Under the pieces are notes generated by a model. That model ran no database searches and was not told the DNA's origin. It saw only the letters and a list, made by a program, of their open reading frames with translations. From Agarophyton chilense (Eukaryota > Rhodophyta > Florideophyceae > Gracilariales > Gracilariaceae), in the NCBI GenBank assembly GCA_030374765.1, contig JARGXX010000006.1, forward strand, positions 310,001 to 374,000: a stretch of 64,000 nt of DNA, written 5' to 3'. Below, in pieces: positions 18,485 through 27,564 of the stretch. Made by a program: the position numbers and the translations under genes. The first letter of the stretch is position 1; every line of letters starts with the position of its first letter.

Positions 18485-20137
18485 ATGTCCAACCCCGACC
18501 GTCATAACACATCCGCGACTCCCGCCCTTGGCGGTTCCACCGGCTCCCGGTCCGCGCCCCACCCTGGGGATATTACCAACCTCGCGTACGAAGACCGCCG
18601 TATTGGCGCCCGCTTTCGCGGACAGGCGGACCCACCGCAGTGGCCGACCTACGACGCCCTTGTGGGTGCGAATCCGAGAACTCGGCATGGCTCCGCGAGG
18701 TTGCGGTATGCGCCTTGGTTTCACCCATTGGCTGTCCGCGACGAGGATTTGATTCAATCCTACACCGATAACTCGGAGATGCTCCCGGGCGACCTGCCCG
18801 GCGTGGTGACCCTGTCCTGGGATTGGCGTAATCGTATCGCCATCCCGGTACACCACATACTCCGCCGACGTGGTGAATCCTCTGCGGAGGCTCAAGCCGC
18901 GCTTGTGCGGATTGCTTATCTCAGGCACCATCGGGCGCCTTTCGAGTTCCCGATACCGCCAGAGGTCGAATTCGACGTCCACCTTTACCGCACTCGCGGG
19001 GAAATGTCGTACTGCGACCGTCTTAACGGATTGGAAACCCTCGCTTGGAGGGGCACACCGATCGCTCGGCAAGAAGCCCTTTGCTGGGCACGACCGATTC
19101 TTCGGGCAGAGTTCCGCTATCAACCGCGGCAGTCGCGCTCGAACTTCCTTCAGAACTTCATCCGCGATGAGCGGCGTTGGCGGGCCCGGACCGGGTATTT
19201 CGTACCGTACCAGAACACGGAGATTGAGCGCATCGCGCCTGCTCACCGACGTGGTCGGTACGTCAGTCTCCCAGACTGGTTGTCCTCCTTGGAGGCGTGC
19301 TGGGGTTGCTTCGTTGAGCTGCCCCCAGTATTCACCTATGTAGGGTCGTCGTTCTTGAACGATCCCCAGTCGGGGTGGTGGTCCGTCGTGGTAAGCGAAT
19401 GGGCCGTCCGCACTGCGGCTTTTATCCTCGCTGAGGCGTACGACCAATACCGATTGTGGTACGCGCCACCGCGTGTGCGGGCTGCGATCCGTCGTTTGGA
19501 CATGCACATCCCCCTCGGGGGCGAGGCGAACGAAGAAGAGATGCTGGGCCTCCTCGACTTTGTGGAGGGGGTCCAGTGGGATGAGGTCCCGCTGGAGAAC
19601 TCCCAACGCATTCAACCGCGTCGCGGGTCTGGCCCCGGACTCGGGAAAAATACCGCGCTAGCGGGGGATTTCGTCTACTTCGACCACTGGGAGTACCACG
19701 AGATCAGCCGCGAGGAAGCGGAAGCCAACCGGCATGCGCCGCGTGAAGTCCCGGCCGACCACCCGCGAGGGTATGTCGACTCGAGCGACTATTACCACGA
19801 CTGTGCGGATGGTGACCCGATGGTCGACAACGAACCGGAGGATCCGGGTTACGCTCCGATGGAGGATGACGGGTCCGACGAGGCCGGTGAGGAGTCCGTT
19901 GAATACGGTGGTGCGGCTCCATCCGGGGCTGCTGATGCCGTGCGAACGGATTCCTATCCGACTCCATCAGTGGCGGGCCCGCCCGCAACCGTCGCTGGCG
20001 CGGAGCGGGGCGAGGTCATCGCGCGCTTCCTTCGGGAGGTGGGGCTTCGCCCTTCCGAGATCTCGGGTGATGTGGCCGCCATGCGGGATGCCTTAGCCAA
20101 CCGCCTGGGCGGGGGTCCACCTCGTGCGGAGGAATGA
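18485..20137 (+). CDS. Antisense ORF inside element A, unknown protein
   Basis: A 550-residue frame running opposite to gag-pol, beginning with the first ATG in the frame (caccATGt context) 171 bp inside the left LTR; the frame is open even further upstream. I do not recognise the family. The product looks like a real protein: balanced composition, many Trp and Tyr residues in the middle (WDWRNRIAIPVHHILRR, SLPDWLSSLEACWGCFVELP, SGWWSVVVSEWAVRTAAFILAEAYDQYRLWY), then an acidic low-complexity stretch (EDDGSDEAGEESVEYGG) and a helical C-terminus (GEVIARFLREVGLRPSEISG). There is no signal peptide, zinc knuckle, DDE or tyrosine-recombinase pattern. Transcription from the left LTR in plus direction would be needed. 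A 397-codon frame on the other strand (18422-19615) overlaps it but is shorter and less protein-like. Confidence 0.6.
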   Translation: MSNPDRHNTSATPALGGSTGSRSAPHPGDITNLAYEDRRIGARFRGQADPPQWPTYDALVGANPRTRHGSARLRYAPWFHPLAVRDEDLIQSYTDNSEMLPGDLPGVVTLSWDWRNRIAIPVHHILRRRGESSAEAQAALVRIAYLRHHRAPFEFPIPPEVEFDVHLYRTRGEMSYCDRLNGLETLAWRGTPIARQEALCWARPILRAEFRYQPRQSRSNFLQNFIRDERRWRARTGYFVPYQNTEIERIAPAHRRGRYVSLPDWLSSLEACWGCFVELPPVFTYVGSSFLNDPQSGWWSVVVSEWAVRTAAFILAEAYDQYRLWYAPPRVRAAIRRLDMHIPLGGEANEEEMLGLLDFVEGVQWDEVPLENSQRIQPRRGSGPGLGKNTALAGDFVYFDHWEYHEISREEAEANRHAPREVPADHPRGYVDSSDYYHDCADGDPMVDNEPEDPGYAPMEDDGSDEAGEESVEYGGAAPSGAADAVRTDSYPTPSVAGPPATVAGAERGEVIARFLREVGLRPSEISGDVAAMRDALANRLGGGPPRAEE

Positions 20138-20652
20138 CCGGAGCTTCCGGTAGAATGTAGGGCGGCGCCCCTAGGGCGCCCTTGCCAGTAGTGAGAAATA
20201 AAAGAAGAGGGTCGCCTTTCCGACGCCCTTTCCCAAGTCCACTTCTTTCTTTCCGGGGTACCGGCCTTCAACCGGGGTTCCGGCGTTGCAGGGAACCAGC
20301 CTAGCTGGGTGTCCCGTGTTTAACGGTGGGCGCTTCGCGCGCGGACCAGGTAACTGGCACGACCACCAACGAGGTTGGGATAGCGTGAGCGGTTGCTTCC
20401 TTCCCCGCGTTGGGGCATGGACGGAGATGGCGCGTGGCGCCATCAGCCATTCCATTCCGTGTTCACGGTTTATCCCTCTTGGGCGTTTACCAGCGTGGCT
20501 GGGAGTGCGGTCCCCGCAAGGCGGTGGTATCGCATTACCGCGGAGCGCGGGAGGTGCTCGATGGGCTCCGGGGTGTCCCACTCCGGCCCGTATCCGTACC
20601 AGCGGGTCCAGTACTGGAGCACCCCGTGCTCATCGTATCTATGTCAGACGAT

Positions 20653-21960
20653 TCAGTCGAGGACGTACTCCTGCACGTGAACTTGCCGGCCTTGCCGGGT
20701 GGTGGTGACCCGAGCCTCAGCGCCGCGTGGTGCTGGGCTCGTTGTCGCCTGTTCCGGGTCACCCGGTTTGTCATTCCGTTCTGCGGTTGTTGCCGGGTTT
20801 CCGGGGCTGCCGTACCGCTTCGCCGAAGTTGCCGGCGCGGCCGGGTTGTGTTTCCGCTGGGCGGTAGGGGCTTCCCTGAAGTCCGCTCTTACTGCGAGTT
20901 GGCGGGGGTCCTTCCGTCTTGGTGACGGTTCGCCGGAGGCCTCCGCTTGATTTGCAGCATGCGGCGTTCCCATTGGTGCGCAGTTTCCGCCGTGCGGTGC
21001 GCCGTGGGCGGTGAGTGGTTCACCGTCCCGGCGGTCCGCCTCCGCCGGGTGGCTGTCAGCCAATGACCGGGATGCCGGGTGCCCATTGGTCCGATCTCCC
21101 GCCCGAGTCACGTGACCTTGAGGACGGGTGGTCGGGCCGTCGCGGACGGTTGGCTCCGATTGTTCGGCAAGGGAGGCGGTTTTCGACTTTTCGTCGCGCC
21201 CCTTTTCCCCCATGGGGTTCGTACCGTTCTCAACGGAGTGGCTCGCTAAACCTGCTTGCGCAGCGCCCGCCGGAGTACCGGTATCGACCGAAACGCTCGG
21301 TGTGCGACTGCGAATATGCGGGGAGCCCTGAGTTGCTTCCACGCGATGCGGAGCGTCCGTAGGGTCTCCCTTCCCGGCTTCGGGTCTTCGAGCGCCTTGG
21401 TTCCCCTTGCGGGGTTGCGTGGCGGTCGGGTTGACCGCCGCGTCCCGCGTGAGCGGATTGGCGTCCGGCGACGATGCCGGTTGCCCGCTCCGGGGCCTTG
21501 CCCGGGGTGTCCGGTTAAACTTCCGTTGCGACGGCGATGCTTCCGCGATTGAGCGAGTCCCCTCCCCCTCCTTAGACGGAGCGACGGGTGATGGTGGGCT
21601 AACCGCGGGTATAAATACCGCTGCGCGGCGCCCGTAAGGGTAGCTGGCCGCGAGGGCCAGGTGTTTCCGGCATTGCCGGTGGTTCCGATAAAGTCGGTAT
21701 ATCGGAGAGACCCCGTGAGGGGTGCGGTACCACGGCGGGGCTTCTAAGCCATGGTACCACGGGTACGGGTGTTTCATTCTCGCGCGCTGCGAGTAGCTCA
21801 TCCATTTCCATGGTGTCTTCCCCGGTTTCGGGCCAATCCGACTCCGTCGGTGTTTCCCCTTCCAAGGTAAAGCACGGGATCTCGTCGACCTCCGGGTCGG
21901 CAAGTGCTTCATCTGTCGTAGGTAATCGATAGAGGGCGTCTGCTTGGGTGTTCTGGACAC
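20653..21960 (-). CDS. Disordered-type ORF overlapping the end of element A pol
   Basis: 435 codons open on the element's coding strand, overlapping the last ~360 bp of pol in another frame and then running alone for ~950 bp. It is almost devoid of hydrophobic residues and rich in Thr, Pro, Arg, Gly, Ala and Glu. It contains no integrase HHCC or DDE signature. It may be a real disordered protein reached by frameshifting, or an artefact of GC-rich sequence; plus-strand frames (for example 20410-20925) overlap it. The rest of 20138-21598 shows no other recognisable feature. Confidence 0.25.
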   Translation of the reverse strand: MSRTPKQTPSIDYLRQMKHLPTRRSTRSRALPWKGKHRRSRIGPKPGKTPWKWMSYSQRARMKHPYPWYHGLEAPPWYRTPHGVSPIYRLYRNHRQCRKHLALAASYPYGRRAAVFIPAVSPPSPVAPSKEGEGTRSIAEASPSQRKFNRTPRARPRSGQPASSPDANPLTRDAAVNPTATQPRKGNQGARRPEAGKGDPTDAPHRVEATQGSPHIRSRTPSVSVDTGTPAGAAQAGLASHSVENGTNPMGEKGRDEKSKTASLAEQSEPTVRDGPTTRPQGHVTRAGDRTNGHPASRSLADSHPAEADRRDGEPLTAHGAPHGGNCAPMGTPHAANQAEASGEPSPRRKDPRQLAVRADFREAPTAQRKHNPAAPATSAKRYGSPGNPATTAERNDKPGDPEQATTSPAPRGAEARVTTTRQGRQVHVQEYVLD

Positions 21961-24532
21961 CCTTTTTGTAGACGACCTCGAAGTTGAATTCCGCTAAGCG
22001 GAGGCGCCACCGCATTAAGCGGCCAGAAGGATCTGCGATGTTCAGCAGCCACCTCAACGAGGCATGGACCGTGTACACGGTGAAATGAACGCCCATGAGG
22101 TATTGGCGCAGAGTGGATAGCGCCCAGACCACTGCGAGGCACTCCTTCTCGGAGACCGAGTAGTTGCGCTCGTGGACGTTCAGCGTGCGGGACCAATAGC
22201 TAATTGGTTTTCGTTCCCCCTCGGGGGTGGTTTGGAACAGTGCGCAGCCCACCTGGTGGTCGCTGGCGTCGGTGTCGATGGAGTAGGGAAGCCCAAGTTT
22301 GGGCAAGGATAGGATGGGAGCTGTCGTAACTGCCTTAATCAAGGAGCGAAAAGATTCCGACTGATCGGTGGTAAATGGCGCAAGCTTCGGTGGCTGGCCC
22401 TTCCGCAGTAGCGCGTTTAGCGGAGCGGCGATATCCGAGAAACTCGGTATAAACCGTCGATAGACGTTGACCAGACCTAAAAAGGATCGGAGCTCCGTTT
22501 GAGTACGGGGCTCCTTCGCCTCACAGAGGGACTTGATACGAACTTGTTCGATCATTAACCATCCTGGACGGATGACGTGCCCGAGATACTTCACCGTGTC
22601 GGTGAAGAACTCGCACTTCCTCAACTTGAGGGTTATTCCTGCGTCTCGCAGTACGGTCATCACGTCCTGCACGTAGGTCAGGTGATCGTCCAGGTTTCTG
22701 GAAAAGACAATGATGTCGTCCAAGTAGACAAGGCACGTGCGCCACTTGAAACGCGACATCAGAATGTCTATTGCCCTTTGAAAGGTGGCCGGTGCATTGG
22801 TTAAACCAAACGGCATCCGCTTGAAGCGGTAGGAACCCGAGTGGCAAACAAACGCGGTTTTGTCTCGGTCCTCTTCCCGGACTGGGACTTGCCAGTAGCC
22901 CCAGTTAGCATCCAGAGCCGTAAACACGGTAGAGTCCCCGAGCGAGTCTATACACTCGTCCATGCGCGGAATCGGGTAGGTGTCCCTCACGGTGACGGCA
23001 TTGAGGCTGCGGTAGTCAACGCAAAACCGCCACGTGCCGTCAGCCTTGAGGGCCAGCACCACCGGTGAAGCCCAAGGAGATTGGGCGGGCTCGATGACTC
23101 CAGCACGGAGCATCTTGTCCACCTGAAATTCTTCCTCCTCCCGAGCTTTCGGTCCCGCCCTGTAAGGGGGTTGTGCAACCGGACGTGCGTCCGGTAGCAA
23201 GTCTATCCGATGTTCGGTTGTATTGATCTCACCGAGTGAGCCGTCCCACATTGTGGTAAACTCGCGTAGCATTCCGCGTAAGCGGTCCCGGTGTGAGACC
23301 GGTACATGACTCAGGTCCAGGTCCTCGAGGGCCTTGATCGGTTCTATCTTATCGTAGCTCGTAGGCTGTGCCCTGGTGTCAGGTCTGGGAACCGACGAGG
23401 TCGGAAATGCATCCGTCTTGACGGTTTTATCGAGCGCCAACTGCTGTGCCTCCCCGGAGGTTTCTGCACCGGATACCGGGAGACCATCCTCGGTAGAGGG
23501 AGTTATTCCGAGTACTTCGGCAGCCGTCACCTTTGTAGGGAGCATCGCGAGCGGGTGCGGCGTCACAGACCCAATGACTTGGTTCTTTGCCAGCGTCTGG
23601 GGAGCCTTCCCCAGGTTGGCAACCAACACCCTGAAAGGGGAATTCGGCGTGACTTGCACGATTCCGTTCGCAACGGTTAACTGAAATTTCTCGTACAACG
23701 AGGGCAAGGGCTGAACAACCCGAAGACCGTGTTGACGGGAATTGACTGAAACCATAACCTGGCTCTCCGGGGGTATGGTTACTGACGAGGCAACGCGTAG
23801 CTTCGTAGAATCCCGGTTCGCCGGTGTGGGTTTCTGCGCAGCAGGTAGAGGAACGTGTTTCCTCGATGCCCGCTTCAGCGGTTGACGAACAATGGGGACG
23901 GTCGATCCGTCTTCAAGTTCCACCTGCTTAAGGCGTGGGCGGATGGCGTCGACAAACCTGTTGCAGTAGTCACATCCCAGTATAACTGGCGCGGCCAGCG
24001 AGCGGCACACAATAAAAGTTAGCTTAACCACCATCCGCCCTAGCCTGACGACCAGGTCGATCACACCAGCCGTTTTCAGCGGGTTGTTATTGGCGTCCGA
24101 CACGTCGGGTACCGTTTCAGAACGGATGAGTGACCGCAATGGCGGGGGTAAAACCGATTCCACAATAAAGTTCGGCCCAGCACCTGTATCCAGAACAGTG
24201 AGATGTCTCACCATAAACTGCGTGTGCAGACCAAGGTCAGCGTAAACCTTGTAGTTACGCTTGGCCATTACCAAGACTCTATCCGGGATCCGGTTATTTC
24301 TAATCCGTATCCACGGTCGACGCAACACACCGAGGTGTTTAGAGTCCGCGTCTGCGGTGTCCTTCCTTGTTAGGATTTTCCCCTGGGAGCGAGGCATCGG
24401 CGCCTCGGGCGTCGTCAGCCTCAACTCTGAGGACGCCTCTCCCGAAGGGGAGACTCCCTCTATTCTTTTCCCTGTACAGGGTCCTGGTCGGGCGAAGGCC
24501 CGACTTCCTCGGCAACGAGTGCATGATTCCAT
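21599..24532 (-). CDS. pol: Element A pol: aspartic protease, reverse transcriptase, RNase H
   Basis: 977-codon frame lying -1 to gag and overlapping its last 73 bases. Domain order: retropepsin-like protease with VLDTGAGPNFIVES; RT with WRFCVDYRSLNAVTVRDTYP, LDANWGYWQVPV, MPFGLTNAPATFQ and the active-site LVYLDDIIVF; RNase H with SIDTDASDHQVGCALF, NYSVSEKECLAVVWAL and NTQADALYRLP. Homology to element B continues to DEIPCF, where B goes on into integrase; here ~110 Pro-rich residues follow and the frame stops. The RNase H domain shows YTVHASLRW where B-like relatives have TDHxSL. Catalytic motifs of RT and protease are intact, so the element should reverse-transcribe. Confidence 0.92.
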   Translation of the reverse strand: MESCTRCRGSRAFARPGPCTGKRIEGVSPSGEASSELRLTTPEAPMPRSQGKILTRKDTADADSKHLGVLRRPWIRIRNNRIPDRVLVMAKRNYKVYADLGLHTQFMVRHLTVLDTGAGPNFIVESVLPPPLRSLIRSETVPDVSDANNNPLKTAGVIDLVVRLGRMVVKLTFIVCRSLAAPVILGCDYCNRFVDAIRPRLKQVELEDGSTVPIVRQPLKRASRKHVPLPAAQKPTPANRDSTKLRVASSVTIPPESQVMVSVNSRQHGLRVVQPLPSLYEKFQLTVANGIVQVTPNSPFRVLVANLGKAPQTLAKNQVIGSVTPHPLAMLPTKVTAAEVLGITPSTEDGLPVSGAETSGEAQQLALDKTVKTDAFPTSSVPRPDTRAQPTSYDKIEPIKALEDLDLSHVPVSHRDRLRGMLREFTTMWDGSLGEINTTEHRIDLLPDARPVAQPPYRAGPKAREEEEFQVDKMLRAGVIEPAQSPWASPVVLALKADGTWRFCVDYRSLNAVTVRDTYPIPRMDECIDSLGDSTVFTALDANWGYWQVPVREEDRDKTAFVCHSGSYRFKRMPFGLTNAPATFQRAIDILMSRFKWRTCLVYLDDIIVFSRNLDDHLTYVQDVMTVLRDAGITLKLRKCEFFTDTVKYLGHVIRPGWLMIEQVRIKSLCEAKEPRTQTELRSFLGLVNVYRRFIPSFSDIAAPLNALLRKGQPPKLAPFTTDQSESFRSLIKAVTTAPILSLPKLGLPYSIDTDASDHQVGCALFQTTPEGERKPISYWSRTLNVHERNYSVSEKECLAVVWALSTLRQYLMGVHFTVYTVHASLRWLLNIADPSGRLMRWRLRLAEFNFEVVYKKGVQNTQADALYRLPTTDEALADPEVDEIPCFTLEGETPTESDWPETGEDTMEMDELLAARENETPVPVVPWLRSPAVVPHPSRGLSDIPTLSEPPAMPETPGPRGQLPLRAPRSGIYTRG
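24438..24472 (-). promoter_or_regulatory. -1 programmed frameshift signal at the gag/pol junction of element A
   Basis: On the coding strand the last gag codons contain the heptamer G GGA AAA (24472-24466), two codons before the gag stop TAG (GGGAAAAGAATAG). Twelve bases downstream is a 6-bp hairpin TCTCCC-CTTC-GGGAGA (24453-24438). Pol is in the -1 frame and reads through as KRIEGVS. The heptamer fits the X XXY YYZ rule in the zero frame. The hairpin is short and the spacer slightly long, so efficiency is uncertain. Confidence 0.65.
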
Positions 24533-26571
24533 TGCACGGTAGCTACCGCAGGAGCGAGTTGAGATCCACCAGCGTGGTTTGGCGCTGGTGCGGCGCGTGC
24601 CGGCTGAGCCGGTTTGTACCCAGAATTCGGAGTGTGAGCCAATGCGTTGGGGAAGTCCGTCTTCGCGCGGAGATATGACGTGAGTGGCACGGAGCCCTTC
24701 TCCTGCGGGGAGAGGGCTTCGTAATTATCCACCACTCGCGCCATATCGCGTAGCGATAAAAGGCATTGCGGGGAGGTGTGCCCGCGCTCGTAGCACAAGT
24801 GGCACACCAACGTCACTCCCTCGTTTCGCGGTACGGTATTCCGAGTATCGGTGTATCTTCCGGGTTCCCGGTTTCCAACCCATCCAGGGCGCTGACTTCG
24901 TGTCATTCCGTTCGAGTACGGCATACGGGGGGCCGGAGTGCGGCGGTCATTAAGATAAAAGACCTGCCCGTTCTCCGTGTCCCTTGCGGTTGAGTCAACC
25001 GAGCCATCCGTCGTAGAGGGTAATTCCGTTGTCGGAATAGATAAACCATCGTGATGGATGACATTCATATTGTCATAACCCTGTTTGGGGATGCCATCCG
25101 TCGCAAATGACGTTGAAGAAGAGTCTGACTCAAGCAGCAATGCTTTAGCGGCCTTCGACCGGGTTCCCGGATTGCGTGCACGTAGTGCATCTCCCTCTGC
25201 GCGGGCAAACTGTACGAGTTCAAGGTAGGTCACCTTCGGCTCTTGTTCCCTGTAACGGGCGACAAGAGTCTTGATGGCTGGATCCAAGCCATCAATGAAC
25301 ATCGTACAGCGTTCCCCAGCGGGGTATACATTACCACAACGGTGGAAAGCCTTATTCAGGCGTACCGAGTAATCGGTTTCGAGCTCGCCGGAGCGTTGTC
25401 GAGTGTCTCGCAAAGCGATTATCGCCGCTTGTATCGCGGAGTTGGTTGCGTAGGAACGCAAGAGGTACTGCACGGCCTCGGGCCAGCAGGTCACACCTCC
25501 TTCGGAGGCTCGCGACGAGCCCCAAACCGACAAAAACTGATCTTCAGCGACACCCCGTAGAAAGTAGGGTAGCGCCACATAGGCTTGTCCTTCGTTCATT
25601 CCGAGTATATCGGCTTCCGCTACAAAGCGGTGTAGGAAATCCAAGACCAGAATTGGATCATCCCCAGTTAACGACTGGTTACGAAGTGAAAGCTGCATCC
25701 GCTTGATGCAGTCTTTCACTTTACCCGTGTCACGCGGTGTCCGACCTAAAGAGGAATCTTCTAGCCGGTAATACCGGTAGGACAGGAGTGCCCTGTACAG
25801 AGGGTTGGTGGGCTTCAAGGGTTTGAGGCCCGGATGTCGCCGACCCTTGGGGCGCGACCGGATGGCCCCGTAGGTGGCAGAGGACCGCTTTGAGCGGAAA
25901 GAGCGCCCATAACGATCCTGTGGGTCATCGCTCACCGACGAATCGGAACTCTCCGAGTCACTCGGTTTACAGTCCGACTCAGATGATGAGTCGGACGGGT
26001 GTCCGTGCTTACGGTTAGAATCCCGGTTCTTCCGGCTCTTCCGGTTCCGCGACTGGGTCTCTCTATGAGAGACAACCGGTCTAGCCGCGTTCGCGGGCGA
26101 GATTAACGTTCTCTCGACCGACTCAAGTCGGCTTCGGAGACGCTTGAAGCGATTCTCCATACCTTCTGAAAAGGAAGACGGAGCGCCAGAACACTCGAGT
26201 AGTGTATTGACGTCCGACCGCAATACGCGGATATCCTCGGCTAACTCACTTGTAGGGGGGTTAGCGAGGCTTCCTCGTAAAGAGGTGAACTCCCTCGAGA
26301 GGGTATTGTGAGCAGCCCGCAGGGAGCGGAGCTGCTCTTCCAAGCGTACAACCCGCGCTTGGTCGACCAACCGCGGAGGCGGGGAAACCACCGTTGCGAC
26401 GGTCGTTAACCCGGAATCGGGCTGCGGGTCTTCAGTGCCGGTGACCGGTATCTCCCGGGAATCCGGTGTTGGAGCCAGGGCCTGTGGAACATCAGTGCCC
26501 CTGGCATCGCCGCTTTGGCGGGAACGGCTGCGTGTTGCAGGAGGCTCCATGCTAGGCGGTTTCCTTGGCAT
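24460..26571 (-). CDS. gag: Element A gag polyprotein
   Basis: From the first in-frame ATG it has 703 residues; a GTG three codons upstream is also open. The N-terminal half is Arg/Ser-rich and probably disordered, with a heptad-like stretch (VRLEEQLRSLRAAHNTLSRE). A capsid-like helical region follows (DPILVLDFLHRFVAEADILGMNEG, YLLRSYATNSAIQAAIIAL, CTMFIDGLDPAIKTLV). Near the C-terminus is a complete CCHC zinc knuckle, CHLCYERGHTSPQC (CX2CX4HX4C), for RNA packaging. It is intact, unlike the B homologue, which has lost one knuckle Cys. Confidence 0.85.
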   Translation of the reverse strand: MPRKPPSMEPPATRSRSRQSGDARGTDVPQALAPTPDSREIPVTGTEDPQPDSGLTTVATVVSPPPRLVDQARVVRLEEQLRSLRAAHNTLSREFTSLRGSLANPPTSELAEDIRVLRSDVNTLLECSGAPSSFSEGMENRFKRLRSRLESVERTLISPANAARPVVSHRETQSRNRKSRKNRDSNRKHGHPSDSSSESDCKPSDSESSDSSVSDDPQDRYGRSFRSKRSSATYGAIRSRPKGRRHPGLKPLKPTNPLYRALLSYRYYRLEDSSLGRTPRDTGKVKDCIKRMQLSLRNQSLTGDDPILVLDFLHRFVAEADILGMNEGQAYVALPYFLRGVAEDQFLSVWGSSRASEGGVTCWPEAVQYLLRSYATNSAIQAAIIALRDTRQRSGELETDYSVRLNKAFHRCGNVYPAGERCTMFIDGLDPAIKTLVARYREQEPKVTYLELVQFARAEGDALRARNPGTRSKAAKALLLESDSSSTSFATDGIPKQGYDNMNVIHHDGLSIPTTELPSTTDGSVDSTARDTENGQVFYLNDRRTPAPRMPYSNGMTRSQRPGWVGNREPGRYTDTRNTVPRNEGVTLVCHLCYERGHTSPQCLLSLRDMARVVDNYEALSPQEKGSVPLTSYLRAKTDFPNALAHTPNSGYKPAQPARAAPAPNHAGGSQLAPAVATVQWNHALVAEEVGPSPDQDPVQGKE

Positions 26572-26673
26572 TGGCCACACCGTCTCGACGGAAGAATAGA
26601 AAGCAAACCGGTGAGACCGGAGAAAACCCGTTAAACGGAAAACAACCTCAGAGAGGACACAAGCCGTCTTGAC

Positions 26674-26691
26674 TTCTAAGTCGGGAGACCA
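26674..26691 (-). promoter_or_regulatory. Primer-binding site of element A
   Basis: Plus strand TTCTAAGTCGGGAGACCA, three bases from the 5' LTR; on the coding strand it begins TGG, complementary to a tRNA CCA end. It differs at one of 18 positions from the site next to the B-type LTR at 33912-33929. The tRNA was not identified. Confidence 0.7.
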
Positions 26692-26694
26692 ATT

Positions 26695-27559
26695 TGTAGG
26701 ACAATGCCCCCAAGGGGGAAAACCTACGAAGACGTCCGGATCTTCCTCTCACGAGGTAACCGGCGCGGTAGAGCCCTCCCAGGGATCGGCGCGCAATGCC
26801 TGGTGTAAGCCGGAGCCGAACGGTCGCGACGGGCGCAGGGAGGCTGAAAGAAGCCGAGAATATCCGCCGAAGCGGTGCTTGCGTATCCTCTGAGGAGGTA
26901 AAACCCACGAGAGTGGCGAGCGCGACAGGTGTCAGTGCGAGCCGCAAGAGCGGGAATTGCCCAATGAAGGGGAGGAAAAGGGAAGGAAAATGGGAACGGA
27001 GGCAAGAGGGCGAGGTTGACCACGAGTCGCAAGAGGGGACTCGGGAATAGCCGGCACTGCCGGGTGTAGCAAACCGTATACACGGGCGGAACCACGAAAG
27101 TGGGAATAGATACCCAACACACGAAGGCTGCTTGAACGTCCAAGGGGGTTGGGAAGCCGTGCACCACGGGAAATCCCTCCGTAAGGAGTTGTATATCCGC
27201 GCAGGCGGTTCGACCCAGAGCCAAGATCTGGAAGACCAAGATCACCCTTGTTGGGGAGACTTTACTGGACCGGCGGCCGCGAGGCCGGCGGCCTAAGTAC
27301 TTTAGTCACCGTAGAATACAATAAATAAAGTCTATCCTGAATAGCTAAATGTCGGTCTAACAAAAGGGGCCAATCTGGCGGCCACGTGTTGCGCGGGCGC
27401 TGCGGCCACGTGTATGGCACCCGGTCCCGCCGGTGCATCACCGGCGTTCCGGGTGTCGCCGTGAAAGCGGATTACTCCTACTCATAACGAGGTTGCACGC
27501 CGGAGGCTCCGGAAAAAACTTAAGTCCCCAAAAACCTCCCTGGAGGACGTTGCTCTTCA
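26695..27559 (-). repeat. LTR-A, right copy (5' LTR of element A)
   Basis: 865 bp, nearly identical to 17450-18314. It is followed directly by CCGCT, the right target-site duplication. The last codons of the interrupted B pol frame run on into this LTR by chance. Confidence 0.93.
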
Positions 27560-27564
27560 CCGCT
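27560..27564. repeat. Target-site duplication CCGCT, right copy of element A
   Basis: Identical to 17445-17449. It lies within the coding frame of element B pol. Confidence 0.9.

Larger units (their letters stand above)
17450..27559 (-). mobile_element. Element A: full-length Ty3/gypsy-like LTR retrotransposon without recognisable integrase
   Basis: A 10,110-bp element oriented on the minus strand. It has two 865-bp LTRs with TG...CA ends and only about nine visible mismatches between them, a perfect 5-bp target duplication, a purine tract beside the left LTR and a TGG-type primer-binding site beside the right LTR. Its order is 5' LTR, gag (26571-24460), pol (protease-RT-RNase H, ending at 21599), then ~3.3 kb where integrase is expected but not found, then 3' LTR. 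That 3.3-kb stretch carries a 550-codon frame on the opposite strand. The element is inserted in the integrase-end frame of the older element B. Near-identical LTRs and intact frames point to a recent insertion. Confidence 0.9.

Noticed and set aside
18422..19615. 397-codon minus-strand ORF inside element A, as the missing integrase
   Set aside because: No HHCC finger or DDE spacing; it overlaps the longer plus-strand frame and looks like its shadow.
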